Part shown: piece after piece, positions 33,286 to 42,658 of the stretch
Layout of the letters: each line of letters opens with the position of its first letter
Position numbering within the stretch: position 1 is the first letter of the stretch
Source of the DNA: Protostelium mycophagum
Lineage: Eukaryota > Evosea > Variosea > Protosteliida > Protosteliaceae
Length of the DNA: 47,064 nt
Reading direction: 5' to 3'
Assembly (NCBI GenBank): GCA_002081555.1
Contig: KV921212.1
Location: 1 to 47,064 of the forward strand
Translations under genes and position numbers: made by a program
The notes under the pieces: generated by a model
What the model was told of the DNA's origin: nothing
What the model saw: only the letters and a program-made list of their open reading frames with translations
Database searches by the model: none

Positions 33286-35323
33286 ATGAGCTGGCAACAA
33301 CAACAATATCAACAGCCAGCATATGCTGCGCCTAACGCTCCTCGTGAGATATAATAATGTTTATGTTGGTTGATCTAATGTTGGACAGAAAACTACACAC
33401 AAGGTGGTGAGGACGAGTATGAGTATGTCTATGAAGATGGTACGACTTATGAATATGGACAGCACGACCCATATGCACAACAGCCTCAATATGATCAAGT
33501 AAGGTCAGATCACACGTCTCATTCTCAAACAGACAGACTTATGCTGCACCTTCACCCACGCCTTACGCTCAGCCAGCGCCAGCACCTTATCAGCAGGTAT
33601 CTTTTGGAATATCTTTCATCTTTAGACACGTGGCGGAAATCACCATATATGAATACACCATACTTGCACACTGATGTTCTTTTCTGTGATGCATTGTGCT
33701 GCGAAATTGTGTCAGTGTACTTCTCTTAAGAACAAATTGCTGCATCATGGATGTCTCATTCCTTCAAAAAAATTTGAACAGCCACAAACAGAAACACTTT
33801 TTCTTAGATAACAATAATAGCAGTCACAATACGCCCCTCCCCCCTCCCGCGCCACCCCTGCCAGGGGTGTCCCTCCCCCTCGAGGACCCCCCCCCGCAGC
33901 CGGGAGAGCGGCACCCATAAGACGGAAAAAGCAGGGTGGGGTGACCGGATTTTTGAACAAAGCCATCGACAGCACAGTCAAAGGCGTGCAGCAGGGGCAC
34001 AAAAATGTGAGCACTATGTTGAATGGAAAGCCCTCAGCAGAAGGCACAGAGAGGTGGAATGAAGCGGGGGTGAGTTCTATTTTTAGATCTTCTTCGTCGT
34101 TGTAGATGTCGAAATTTTCGTTTTTGGTGTGAGAAATAAATCTCGTCTATAGATATAAATTTGTTCATTCGTTGTAGATACAAGACACCCCCAATGCGGA
34201 ATTTCCCGGAAAAATGCTGACGAGCAACCGTGCAATTCAAGGAGTGGTTATGATATCTCAGATGTATTTTGCCTTCTTTCCCTCCCACAAAGGGTATGTA
34301 TATCATGATATCTTATTCGTGGTTGTAGGATTTAATTGAATTATTTTATTTGTTCTATTTTATTTGAAGTATTTTTGTTGTTTCTATTATGGGTTACCCT
34401 GTAAATAAAATCCACAAATTTTATTTTCAATTTGATTTTCACCAAAAGGCAAACCCCAGAAGAAATTCTGATCTATTTTTAGGAGCGGAAGTTACATCTA
34501 CCCTTGGTGCGATATCTTTTCGATGCTTGAGAATGTCAAGCAGAAGCAGAAGGTAAATCTCCTCGAAATCTCATGAAAAACTGAGTGAAATTTCAGGGGG
34601 CTTACGCGCCCGTTTTCATGGACCGTAATAAGACGGAGAAATCTTCTAACGCGTTTATCGTTACGTTAACTACCGGGCAAAACATACAATTTTACGGTTT
34701 CAAGATGGCATATAAGAAATGTGCCGAGATGGTGATCGGCGCCTTCAACACTGCGAAAGTCAGAGGTAGATTTGTCGAAATTTCTTTGAGATTTTTGACG
34801 TATCCCAGGTTACAGGCCGGCGAACCCCGTTCTACAACCTCAACAACCACAAGTACAGGGTTATCCACAAGGTCAAACCCAAGTTCCTCAGGCCTACCCA
34901 CAACCCACAGCTTACGCCCCACCACAGCCTGGTAAACACCCTCACACCTTCTGTTGAAATCTCACCGAAGTTTCAGGTTACACCGCCCCACCTCTCCCCT
35001 CTAAGCATACACCTCCGCTCCCGCCAAAAGGGTCGGCCCCCTCTGCACCCCCCGCGCACTACAACCAGCCATACTCAAACTCTCCCACCTCCCCCCCTCC
35101 CCTCCCTTCCAAAAATTCTCCTGCCCCCGTCCACACCCAGAACTACAATCAAGGTTACGCACAGCAACAGCCGGCATATCCACAGCAACAAGCTTACACA
35201 CAGCCCGCGTATCAGCCTGAAGCGTACAATCAGCCCGCCCATGGGTATCAGGGACAACAGGCCTATGGAGCTCCCCCGACACAGTATGGAGCACCTCCAC
35301 CAGCTCTTCCCCCAAAGAGATAA
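33286..35323 (+). CDS. Pro/Tyr/Gln-rich protein with central GRAM/PH-like domain
   Basis: Starts MSWQQQQYQQPAYAAPNAP. Exons 33286-33343 and 33389-33498 are followed by about seven more, ending ALPPKR at 35323. The N-terminus is rich in Tyr, Pro and Gln with an acidic patch (GGEDEYEYVYEDGTTYEYGQ). A central domain of about 160 residues reads GKMLTSNRAIQGVVMISQMY, FAFFPSHKG, YIYPWCDIFSMLENVKQKQK and FIVTLTTGQNIQFYGF. That pattern fits a GRAM/PH-like fold: strand pairs, then an aromatic 'ISQMYFAFF' strand. The C-terminal 150 residues are Pro/Tyr/Gln low-complexity (QQPAYPQQQAYTQPAYQPEA). This layout resembles WBP2-like membrane-associated adaptors, but I see no exact PPxY series. A phosphoinositide-binding adaptor is inference. 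Confidence 0.75.
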
Positions 35324-35629
35324 ATTTGAGGAAATAAAATCGCAGGGTGTTGTGACAAAGAAAATTTGCTTACTCAATATGTGGTGTATATCTGAGTATA
35401 AATGGATGATGAGACCTGAGTTACAAGAGATAGCACTTTCTGTTAGATACAACTCACCACCAAGTACTTGAGAGGCACGGATTGCCATTCAACAGAATGC
35501 ACTGGAGATCATCTGAAGGACAGGAAAATAAAAATATTATTGATTGTAGAATGAACACCTTCTGCGTCATTCTTGACCACTTTTCAGATTTCAGAGAAAA
35601 ATGAGTTAGTTTTCTGGCATCTTTGAAAT
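35324..35629. other. intergenic stretch, no gene seen
   Basis: Between the GRAM-like gene and the duplicated segment. A minus-strand frame running through 35454-35687 enters the duplicated block (MNVYKLECDAGEVSVRRPL). That phrase is the reverse of the ERG8 3' end and is not evidence for a gene. Nothing else is recognised. Confidence 0.4.
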
Positions 35630-35918
35630 GTAGTGGCCTTCTTACAGAGACTTCACCGGCATCACACTCGAGTTTATAGACGTTCATGCAGCTGATGAGG
35701 AATAATAAAGATATTCTGTTGGATATTGAGGGGTTCTTATCATTATGGGATAAACACAGTCCTATCAGGCAGTATGTTTTCCTTCATGCAGACACGAGCC
35801 TTCAGTGCACACATCGCCAGCTGCAAATGTGACAAGCCGGATTTTTGACAGCACTCACTACAACGAAACAAATTTGAAAAAATCAAAAGGCGGGAAAAAC
35901 GGTTTTCAAAAGTTTCCG
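35630..35918. repeat. segmental duplication copy A (of 44924-45241)
   Basis: From AGTGGCCTTCTTACAGAGAC onward, about 105 bp match the 3' end of the phosphomevalonate kinase gene, including its last codons and stop, with a handful of mismatches. After a short non-matching patch, the final 152 bp up to the Ns are identical to 45090-45241. Both copies have the same orientation. Copy A ends exactly at the assembly gap. Confidence 0.92.
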
Positions 35919-36106
35919 NNNNNNNNNNNNNNNNNNNNNNNNNNNNNNNNNNNNNNNNNNNNNNNNNNNNNNNNNNNNNNNNNNNNNNNNNNNNNNNNNN
36001 NNNNNNNNNNNNNNNNNNAAGGTACACTTTTCTCTCTCCCCTCTGTATTTGATTTCATATCGAGGGCAGAGTACTCAAAAGACATTTTCTTCAATGCGGA
36101 CTCCAT
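35743..36106 (-). CDS. minus-strand gene interrupted by the assembly gap
   Basis: On the right of the gap a start reads MESALKKMSFEYSALDMKSN with a donor near 36020. On the left an exon after a CGTTGTAG acceptor reads ECCQKSGLSHLQLAMCALKA, then RVCMKENILPD, and ends RTVFIP. Whether the two halves belong to one gene cannot be told across the Ns. The left exon is duplicated at 44964-45180, with a different C-terminus. The Cys spacing does not match a family I know. Confidence 0.45.
35919..36018. other. assembly gap (100 N)
   Basis: Exactly 100 N, the usual placeholder for a gap of unknown size. The left flank is identical to 45090-45241, so the break was probably caused by the duplicated sequence. 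Confidence 0.98.
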
Positions 36107-36918
36107 CTTCAGCTCGCAGAAACTCTTGTCGATACACAGGCATTATGAAGCCATTATTTGATGTGCTGCACATGCTTTCAAGGATTTCACTCTCAAGCGC
36201 GTTGAGACTACGTGATTGGTTGAGTCTTTCTCTCAGTAATCAGTCCCCAGTATTTATTTGATCCCTGGAATTGTGAAAGCTGTCCTCTTTGATACCAGGA
36301 AGCCGTAAAATGTATTTACCCGGGATTGTAATCATTCCAAGAAATTTTTTTCTGGTGGCTTGGAGACAAACTAGAATAATAAAAACATTGTTCCGACTTC
36401 GAGGAATAATGACGGCTTCTTTTATTCAATAAATCGTCGTTAAGACCAATTCCTTGAATTGAATGCTACAATCGGACGTAACTGGCTGCAAATGCGACAC
36501 ATTGACTCAAGACGATGATTGTTTATTCTCGGGCGACCGTTCAAAGGCAGACGGGGATGGAGGACACAAGAAGGCTTTGTACAATCCGGTGACACAAAGT
36601 TGACAAACGTGGGGAACCTTGTTCCTGAACCTTCCTCCGAAGAAAAAGTCGATCCGACCACCACAGCTAAACAAGTGATGAAGTTGATTGCTTCCATTCC
36701 AAATTTGAATGTTGAACCAGATTCACAACTTGAGCGATTCAGGGTTGATTCCTAGAAGAAACTTGCTCTTAGAAATTGAGAGATGAAGGAAGAATAACAT
36801 CTCGATCCCATCATTCACCAGAAACTTTCGTCGTCCGCTCAAAAAATTGGGCCGGAAATTTCCCAATTTTTTGGTCAAGTGCTGACCATCACGAACCATC
36901 AAAACAGAAGACAACAAC
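36107..36918. other. upstream region with one candidate small ORF
   Basis: Mostly intergenic. A plus-strand ORF at 36519-36755 (78 aa, MFILGRPFKGRRGWRTQEGF) has a fairly protein-like acidic middle (NVGNLVPEPSSEEKVDPTTT) but no family or splice support. The promoter of the p62-like gene should lie in the right part. I see no clear TATA element. Confidence 0.35.
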
Positions 36919-37685
36919 ATGCAAGCAGTCAAATTTGAACTGAATAGAGAACGCCGCAGAGAGAGCGTGGATCCCGAAGACTTGACCCTCGATCGTTTGG
37001 GAGAGATATTCGCCACTCTGTTTGGGCTGAACTCTGACAACTACTCCTTCACATATATGGATGAGGACGAAGAATGGATCGAGTTGACTTCAGATGAAGA
37101 GATCACAGAAGCGCTGCGTCACCTGCAAAAGAAGACCCTGCGCATCCGAGTTGAAGTCGGAGCCAGAAAGTTCCTAGAGAGACGTGCCCTCGCCTGCTCG
37201 CAAGAACATTCTCTCCCGGCTCTGGCTCAAATTCGAAGAGAGGTTGTACACGGTGCCAGATGCGACGGTTGCAATGCAGGCAGGATCGTGGGGATCCGTC
37301 ACAAATGCAATCAGTGCCCGGATTACGATTTGTGCGCAAAGTGCTTCAGAAAGGCTTCCTCTGTGCACCCTGATCACACCTTCACCAGCATTGAGAAGGC
37401 AGAGTATCAAGAGGTAAAAGAAGTAATAACAAGTTATTAGACCTTACTCAATTTTAGCAGGTTGATTCGGACGTTGAAAAGATCGACCCACCTAAGAGCG
37501 AGGCAGCATCTCCCAATGATAACAAGGAAAACAAATTGGATCCTTCTTTCGTAAATGGGATGAGACAGCTGTTGGAGATGGGATTTCAAGACCGTGATGG
37601 GAATTTAGAAGCATTAAAGAAGAATGGAGGCGTGGTTCATCTTGCCGTGGATCAGCTGATGAATCAGAGGACGTCTTATTTTTGA
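36919..37685 (+). CDS. p62/NBR1-like selective autophagy receptor (PB1-ZZ-UBA), 239 aa
   Basis: Two exons, 36919-37413 and 37461-37685 (47-nt intron), code for a compact protein. Residues 1-85 form a PB1 domain with a basic first strand (MQAVKFELNRERRR) and an acidic OPCA-type stretch (YMDEDEEWIELTSDEEI). Residues 110-155 are a ZZ zinc finger (CDGCNAGRIVGIRHKCNQCP, then YDLCAKCF and two His). The C-terminal 45 residues are a UBA domain (MRQLLEMGFQDRDGNLEALK). This order is that of sequestosome-1/p62, which links ubiquitinated cargo to autophagosomes. The protein is about half the length of animal p62. No LIR motif is obvious outside the PB1 domain; EEWIEL inside PB1 fits the pattern but is part of the fold. 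There is no FW/NBR1 domain. Confidence 0.88.
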
Positions 37686-37704
37686 AATAAATGCCTCTGA
37701 GAAA

Positions 37705-37714
37705 GTCACGTGAC
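37705..37714. promoter_or_regulatory. GTCACGTGAC palindrome (E-box/CLEAR-like)
   Basis: A perfect 10-bp palindrome containing CACGTG. It lies 20 bp after the p62-like stop codon and 45 bp before the next start codon. It matches the core of the bHLH-Zip (CLEAR-type) element known in animals. Function here is inferred. Confidence 0.45.
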
Positions 37715-37758
37715 CTTTGTTTTCGGAGATGAGATCAGGATCACAAAAAGATTCAGGA

Positions 37759-40305
37759 ATGATGATCACTCTAAAAGCTCTTACCGCTCGTGGAATACTC
37801 AACAGAGCTTATTCTACAAAAGCCAAGGCACTCAATCCCTCTGATTTTTTCAAACCTCCACCGAACAGCGTCTTCACAAAGGAGACAACCACATCAAAGA
37901 CAGAAGACACCAAGTTTAAGATCTCGATTCCTCCACCACAAAAGAAAGGCGTTGATGGAGCTCAAAAAGATTCTCAAATTCCACCTCCTTCAAATAATAG
38001 AGACAAAAACGGGTATGTTGTCTTTCCAAATCATCACTGAAACTTGAGAGGCCATCTCGTGGATCTAAAAAGCATCTCCCTGGCATGAGGTAAGAATCAC
38101 CTTTCTTTTCAACATGATCATCATCTCAATCTCCCAGAAACAGAGACATGTCTGCCGCCGTAAATCAACAAATCAATGAATTCTTTCGAAACTCGGACTA
38201 CGCTGCCATAGGCTCTATGATCAACAAAATGAACTCTAAAAAGATGAAATACCTCACCGAAGAGTCCATCATCAAAATGATGACTTCTCTTGTCCAGTTG
38301 AAAAGAGCAGCAGATGCCATGGGGTGAGTCATCCTTCAAATGTCTTGGTACACGACTCAAATCCGATACAGACCCATCATGATGACGTGCATACGCCACT
38401 TACCACCACAAAAGGTTCTTTTTAATATTTCTGAATCTTTCATCTCAACTCCTGATCATGAGCTGTGTCGGTCCGCCATGATGTTTCTGCAGCAAAGCTG
38501 CAAGGTCATCACAACCGCAGAACATTGCTTTTTTATTTTTTTTAGAATTCAAGATTTGTCAAGAACAACTTAAAAAATACAAGTGAATATATTTATTTTA
38601 TCAGGTTGTCAAACTTCTCCGCAGATGCAACATCCCAATAAATCCTCAAGATTCTGAAGTGGTGAGTAACCAGATTCTTCACGTCGTCTAACCGCCACAG
38701 AAATCCGCATACAAGAAAGCCATCAGCCAAATGACCTGCGAAACGAAATCTGAAGCTATGACAACGGAATGGATCGGAGATATTTTGCAAGAAGCAGGTG
38801 ATGTCTTAAAAAATTGTTACTCATGCATAACTCGAATTTTTGGTGAATTTAAACTTTCTTTCTTGGTGAGACGCCTGATATCAGAAAGGATGCACGGTAA
38901 TAATCGTATCCATTCGCGCTTGTACACGCACCTTTTCTCGTTGTAGATGGAGTATTCAATAATTTCCAGGTGTACAATGGACTGAAGAAGTGAGGATGCT
39001 TATGCTGAGAGCTTACATCATTTTGGGTAAATACAACGAGGCAAGGGGTGTCTGCCTCGGGCTCAAAACTTTGGACCATAGTGTCCTGAACCAATTCATC
39101 AGCCTGGCGGTGGGCTTTCGATCGTCTACAACGATGTTTTTCAGAAGAAATTTCCGCAAAATTTCACTGACAAAAAAAGGCGGCGACAGATGAGGAGGAC
39201 AAAGTTGCAGATATTTTAGACAAAATGTCCATTGTGGATTCCGAAACCGTCTCCGTTTTGATCACACAATACGCTGCCGCTGGGCAGATGGTGAGTTCTC
39301 CACGAAATTTCGAGAATTTGTGACTGAAATTTCTGCAGGAAGCGGCGATGGAGGTCGCGGAACTGGCCGCCAAGAACGATGTTGTACCCAGTAGAAAGTC
39401 GTTGTTATCCGTGTTGAGGGGTTGTGCGCTGGCCAAAAACTATGATATCACACTCAAGGTCTCGTGACATCTTACGTAAACGTATCGAAATTTCGTTGAA
39501 ATCTCAAAGGTGTTGGATATGTACAGACAGTACCATCCTATGGACGAGGAGACTTTGATTTTCGCCCACAGCGCTTTTGTGGCTTGTGAGCAGCACAGTG
39601 ATGCGATAAGAATAGCAAAAGAGAGAAATGTGTACATAAGATCGGTACGTCATTCTACAACGCCCGAAATTTCTCTGAAAATTGACATGAACAGAAATCT
39701 GGAAATTCTAATTTGGTCACTGAGCAGCTCCAAAGGTGAGCCAAACCGTTGTAGATTCACTTCACTTACGCTATGATGCAATTTAATTAAAATTTCACAG
39801 GCTTTCCCAGCGCTGCTTGGACTCCTCAGCACCAGAACTGACACCTCTTGATGTCATAGAATCTGCAATTGACATCATCTACAACAGCTATCCCAAGTAC
39901 ATCGACCTATCAGACGACCCCGAACTAGCGGGGAAGGGAGGGGACCCCGAGGTCATACAGGAGGTGGCAGATTTGGCGGGAAACAAAAAGATCCATCTAC
40001 AATGGACCATGGGATTGCGGATCCCCAACTTGGAGGTGAAATATCTCGAAAAATCTGTTTTTGTGTTGCTATGTACACATTTTACACCGTTGTAGAATGA
40101 CCTGACCCTTTCTCAGGATAACCCTCTATACGCTCTGCCAGTGATCAGAGATCAGATCGTCGCGGTGGGCAGCGACATCTCAAAGACAGGAGCCATGAAT
40201 AGGTGCTGCCACCAGATCGGACCCAAGTTATTCCCAGAGTGGGATAATTTTTTCAACTTGAGAGATGAAGACAAGGCTCAGGCGGTGGCCGTGGAGACGA
40301 TATAA
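37759..40305 (+). CDS. mitochondrial PPR/TPR-like helical-repeat protein
   Basis: Starts MMITLKALTARGILNRAYST, a basic, Ser/Arg-rich leader that looks like a mitochondrial targeting peptide. Frame is open upstream to 37717. Exon 1 is 37759-38012. Eleven or so further exons splice in phase to the stop at 40305. After a Pro/Lys-rich linker the chain is a run of paired helices: NRDMSAAVNQQINEFFRNSD, YLTEESIIKMMTSLVQLKRA, LMLRAYIILGKYNEARGVCL, then HSAFVACEQHSDAIRIAKER. Spacing is near 35 residues, as in PPR proteins. The C-terminal region ends FNLRDEDKAQAVAVETI. PPR proteins bind organelle RNA; that role here is inference. Its start lies only 74 bp after the p62-like gene. Confidence 0.72.
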
Positions 40306-40735
40306 AAACTTGGAAATATTCCTGTCGAATTGCCATGGTGAAAATCATTTCAAAAATATCCAATTTTATATTAATATCTACAAATCATGGAGACGGACAG
40401 ATTCACAGATATACGAGGAGATATTTACTAATCAATGAACTCAATAAGAATCTCGGATAATTTATGAGTGTCAAAACAAACGTAACTGACTTGAAACGTT
40501 CGCTTTGCAGACTTTTCAAAGGAAAGATGATGTTCATTTACAATCTTTATATGATGATCAATCATCTTTCCGCGGTACCCCGTACAACGGGGTGGTATCT
40601 CTCTATGTCTATTTTTAGCTCCGTATTTTCAATTGAGTTTTTCCCATTCTGATGTCTCTGCCTCTTCGTCTTTCCCCGTGGCTTTGATCATGAATTCCTG
40701 CTTCTACAACGAGTCAATTTTTGTACAGACAAGAT
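40306..40735. other. convergent intergenic stretch, no gene seen
   Basis: Between the convergent helical-repeat gene (stop 40305) and the minus-strand gene (stop 40736). It contains a TTCTACAACGAG motif near 40701. A plus-strand ORF (40464-40652) has no support. Confidence 0.5.
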
Positions 40736-41650
40736 TCAGCCTACATTCATTCCCTCACTTCGGTCTTGCCTCTGTCTTTTTTTCTGTGGGGTGGTGACGG
40801 CATCATCGTCACTTCTTGTCGTCTTTGGAGGTGTGCCAACCACACTTAGATTTGCAGGCTCCACTTCTGATTGGTTTTCTTTGGCCATGTGTACGCGCAT
40901 GGCGGAGCGAAGCCTCTCTACTGCATCTGTCTGTGCGTTTGTCTGTGACGTGTACATCGTTTTGGATGGTGTTGACATGAAAAAAGGCATCGTTGCTCTC
41001 TGTTTGTTTTGGCGGGAAAGTTCAGATTTGAGCACCTCCTGAGATAGTTTAGGATGATCGTGATGACTATTCCTTACCGCTCTCCATTCCATGAGCTGTT
41101 CTATCTGCGCGGATAATGTTTCTAACAATGTGTCTCTGCTTTGTGTGTATTCTCTCATTTGATTAAATTTTTGTTCTAAGTTCTTTCTTCTTGACTTCTC
41201 ATAGGCAACTTGTCTCTGTATGTCTTGAAACTGTAAAAGTCAACGGTCTTATTGCACATCGTGATTACGTCGAAATCATTTGGTCCTATGGGACGAAGAT
41301 GGGACGAGGGTACAGATAAAACGAATGATATCACAAGACACAAACCTCTGCTTGAGCTACAAACATTGTATTATCCAGGGGAAAATGATTGATTCTCTGA
41401 GGTTCCGAGGATTCTCTCGGATTTAAGATAGCCATCCTTTGACGATCTGGTGCTGTGAGACATATGATCATTAAAAAAATCAGATCTCCAATATCTCACC
41501 ATCTTCTGTCCACATTCTTGGTGACTGGATTGTGTTAGCACTTTGATAGTGAAGGCCTTCTCTACAAAGAAGCACAAGTGTGAAACTCATTACCTGTGGA
41601 AAAGGGGGTAGCTTAGAGTACAGTTCGGGCATACTTATAGGTCGAGACAT
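40736..41650 (-). CDS. coiled-coil protein with basic, proline-containing tail
   Basis: Proposed exons 41650-41594, 41524-41500, 41452-41346 and 41230-40736 give 227 aa. It starts MSRPISMPELYSKLPPFPQ and ends KKRQRQDRSEGMNVG. A coiled coil fills residues 65-130 (IQRQVAYEKSRRKNLEQKFN). The tail has TPPKTTRSDDDAVTTPQKKR, with SP/TP-type sites and a basic cluster that could be a nuclear signal. The second exon is only 25 nt. It is the one choice I found that keeps frame between its neighbours, but it needs transcript support. An upstream open piece (QKHKLTIHITDRNIQYE) might extend the N-terminus. No family is recognised. Confidence 0.6.
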
Positions 41651-41865
41651 TTCGTATTGTATATTCCGGTCGGTGATGTGGATCGTGAGCTTGTGCTTCT
41701 GTTCTTCACCTGGTCCACACTGACCCTGAGAAATATTTCCGTTGTAGTGCGTTCGTAGAAACGGCGGAATATTTTAAAAAGTTACTCACGCCAAGATATA
41801 AAACAGAGCAAAAAAGCAACTCAACACATTCGTATATCTTTATCAGCAACCAAATTTGGTATGAT

Positions 41866-42430
41866 TTATGAGGATTTTAATGAAGCAGTTGCCATCACCG
41901 CGCTCTTATTCGCGAGTGAATTCAGAAATGGGCTGACCTGCAACGGAATAAATCAGCCGCAAAGGGGAGACAACTGGACCATTGCGGAAATCAGTTGCTC
42001 AAAAATCGAGATGTTCGATGTGGTCCACTGGAAGAGGGAGTACATTTTCCCTCTTTGCAACGGACCCATCAGCCTATAGAAGGACCTTTGGTGCCTAAAA
42101 ATAAAAAGGATGTACGCACCTGCAATACTCTCAAAGAAAAATCTTCATCATAGGGATCATGCCGCCCTAACAGCGTTAAGGCACTCCATACGGCAGTCAT
42201 GTCTCTGTGAAGTCCTCAGACACGCCCCATTATGACCAGAGGATGCAAGGTAAGTGAAGATAAGAAGGGCACCTCTTTTGTATGCGAATGACGAACTCTT
42301 TTCTTTCAACATCTTGTGAGATGACATCGACCTCTCGTTGTGCTTCTCCAAAAGTTCCAAACACCCGTTTGATGGCATGAGAACAAAGTTTCTGTGCAAA
42401 TGTAGGATCCTCAATCGTAGTCTCGCCCAT
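41866..42430 (-). CDS. RPP14: RNase P/MRP protein subunit RPP14-like
   Basis: Three exons, 42430-42273, 42204-42120 and 41937-41866, splice in phase to a 104-aa protein (human RPP14 is 124 aa). Landmarks of the Rpp14/Pop5 fold: FGTFGEAQREVDVISQDV, then VIRIQKRDMTAVWSALTLLG, then SLRVLQVSPFLNSL near the C-terminus. These line up with human RPP14 'LFGEVDAAL', 'LVKLWSSLTLLGSY' and 'FRVIQVSPFL'. The protein is a subunit of the ribonucleoprotein that matures tRNA 5' ends. The VSPFL exon was found by phase and homology. A nearer alternative acceptor gives a tail (APKVLL) that lacks the conserved end. Divergent from ERG8. Confidence 0.85.
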
Positions 42431-42658
42431 GCTGAGGATTATTCATATTTGTGAAGATCGTATGAAAGATCATCTCACACTTTCGCTTTTATATAACAGT
42501 GTGATGGTCTAACTGTCTTCTTTGAATATGTTGTGTCCATCTGCATGATTTCGGGAGTGATTTGATTCGAGATCAAATTGGTGATCTGATCGGCCCGAAA
42601 CTTTGTGCCACCTTTTACAGCTTTTACAAATTCAATTTCGCCATTGACAAGAGAAACA
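42431..42658. promoter_or_regulatory. bidirectional promoter, RPP14/ERG8
   Basis: Only 228 bp separate the two divergent start codons. The RPP14 and ERG8 promoters therefore overlap or share elements. No motif could be assigned. Confidence 0.5.

Noticed and set aside
33823-33910. C-rich run as a possible G-quadruplex or regulatory island
   Set aside because: It is in-frame coding sequence for a Pro-rich stretch (PPPSRATPARGVPPPRGPPP) with good splice junctions on both sides.
35001-35488. Long overlapping minus-strand ORFs over the GRAM-like gene
   Set aside because: They mirror the Pro/Gln-rich plus-strand coding region. GC-rich low-complexity codons give open antisense frames.
37103-37410. 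Minus-strand ORFs of 78 aa across the p62-like gene
   Set aside because: Antisense shadows of a PB1-ZZ exon with clear zinc-binding residues.
42074-42094. Alternative third exon of RPP14 ending APKVLL
   Set aside because: It splices in phase but lacks the conserved VSPFL end, which is found in the exon at 41937-41866.
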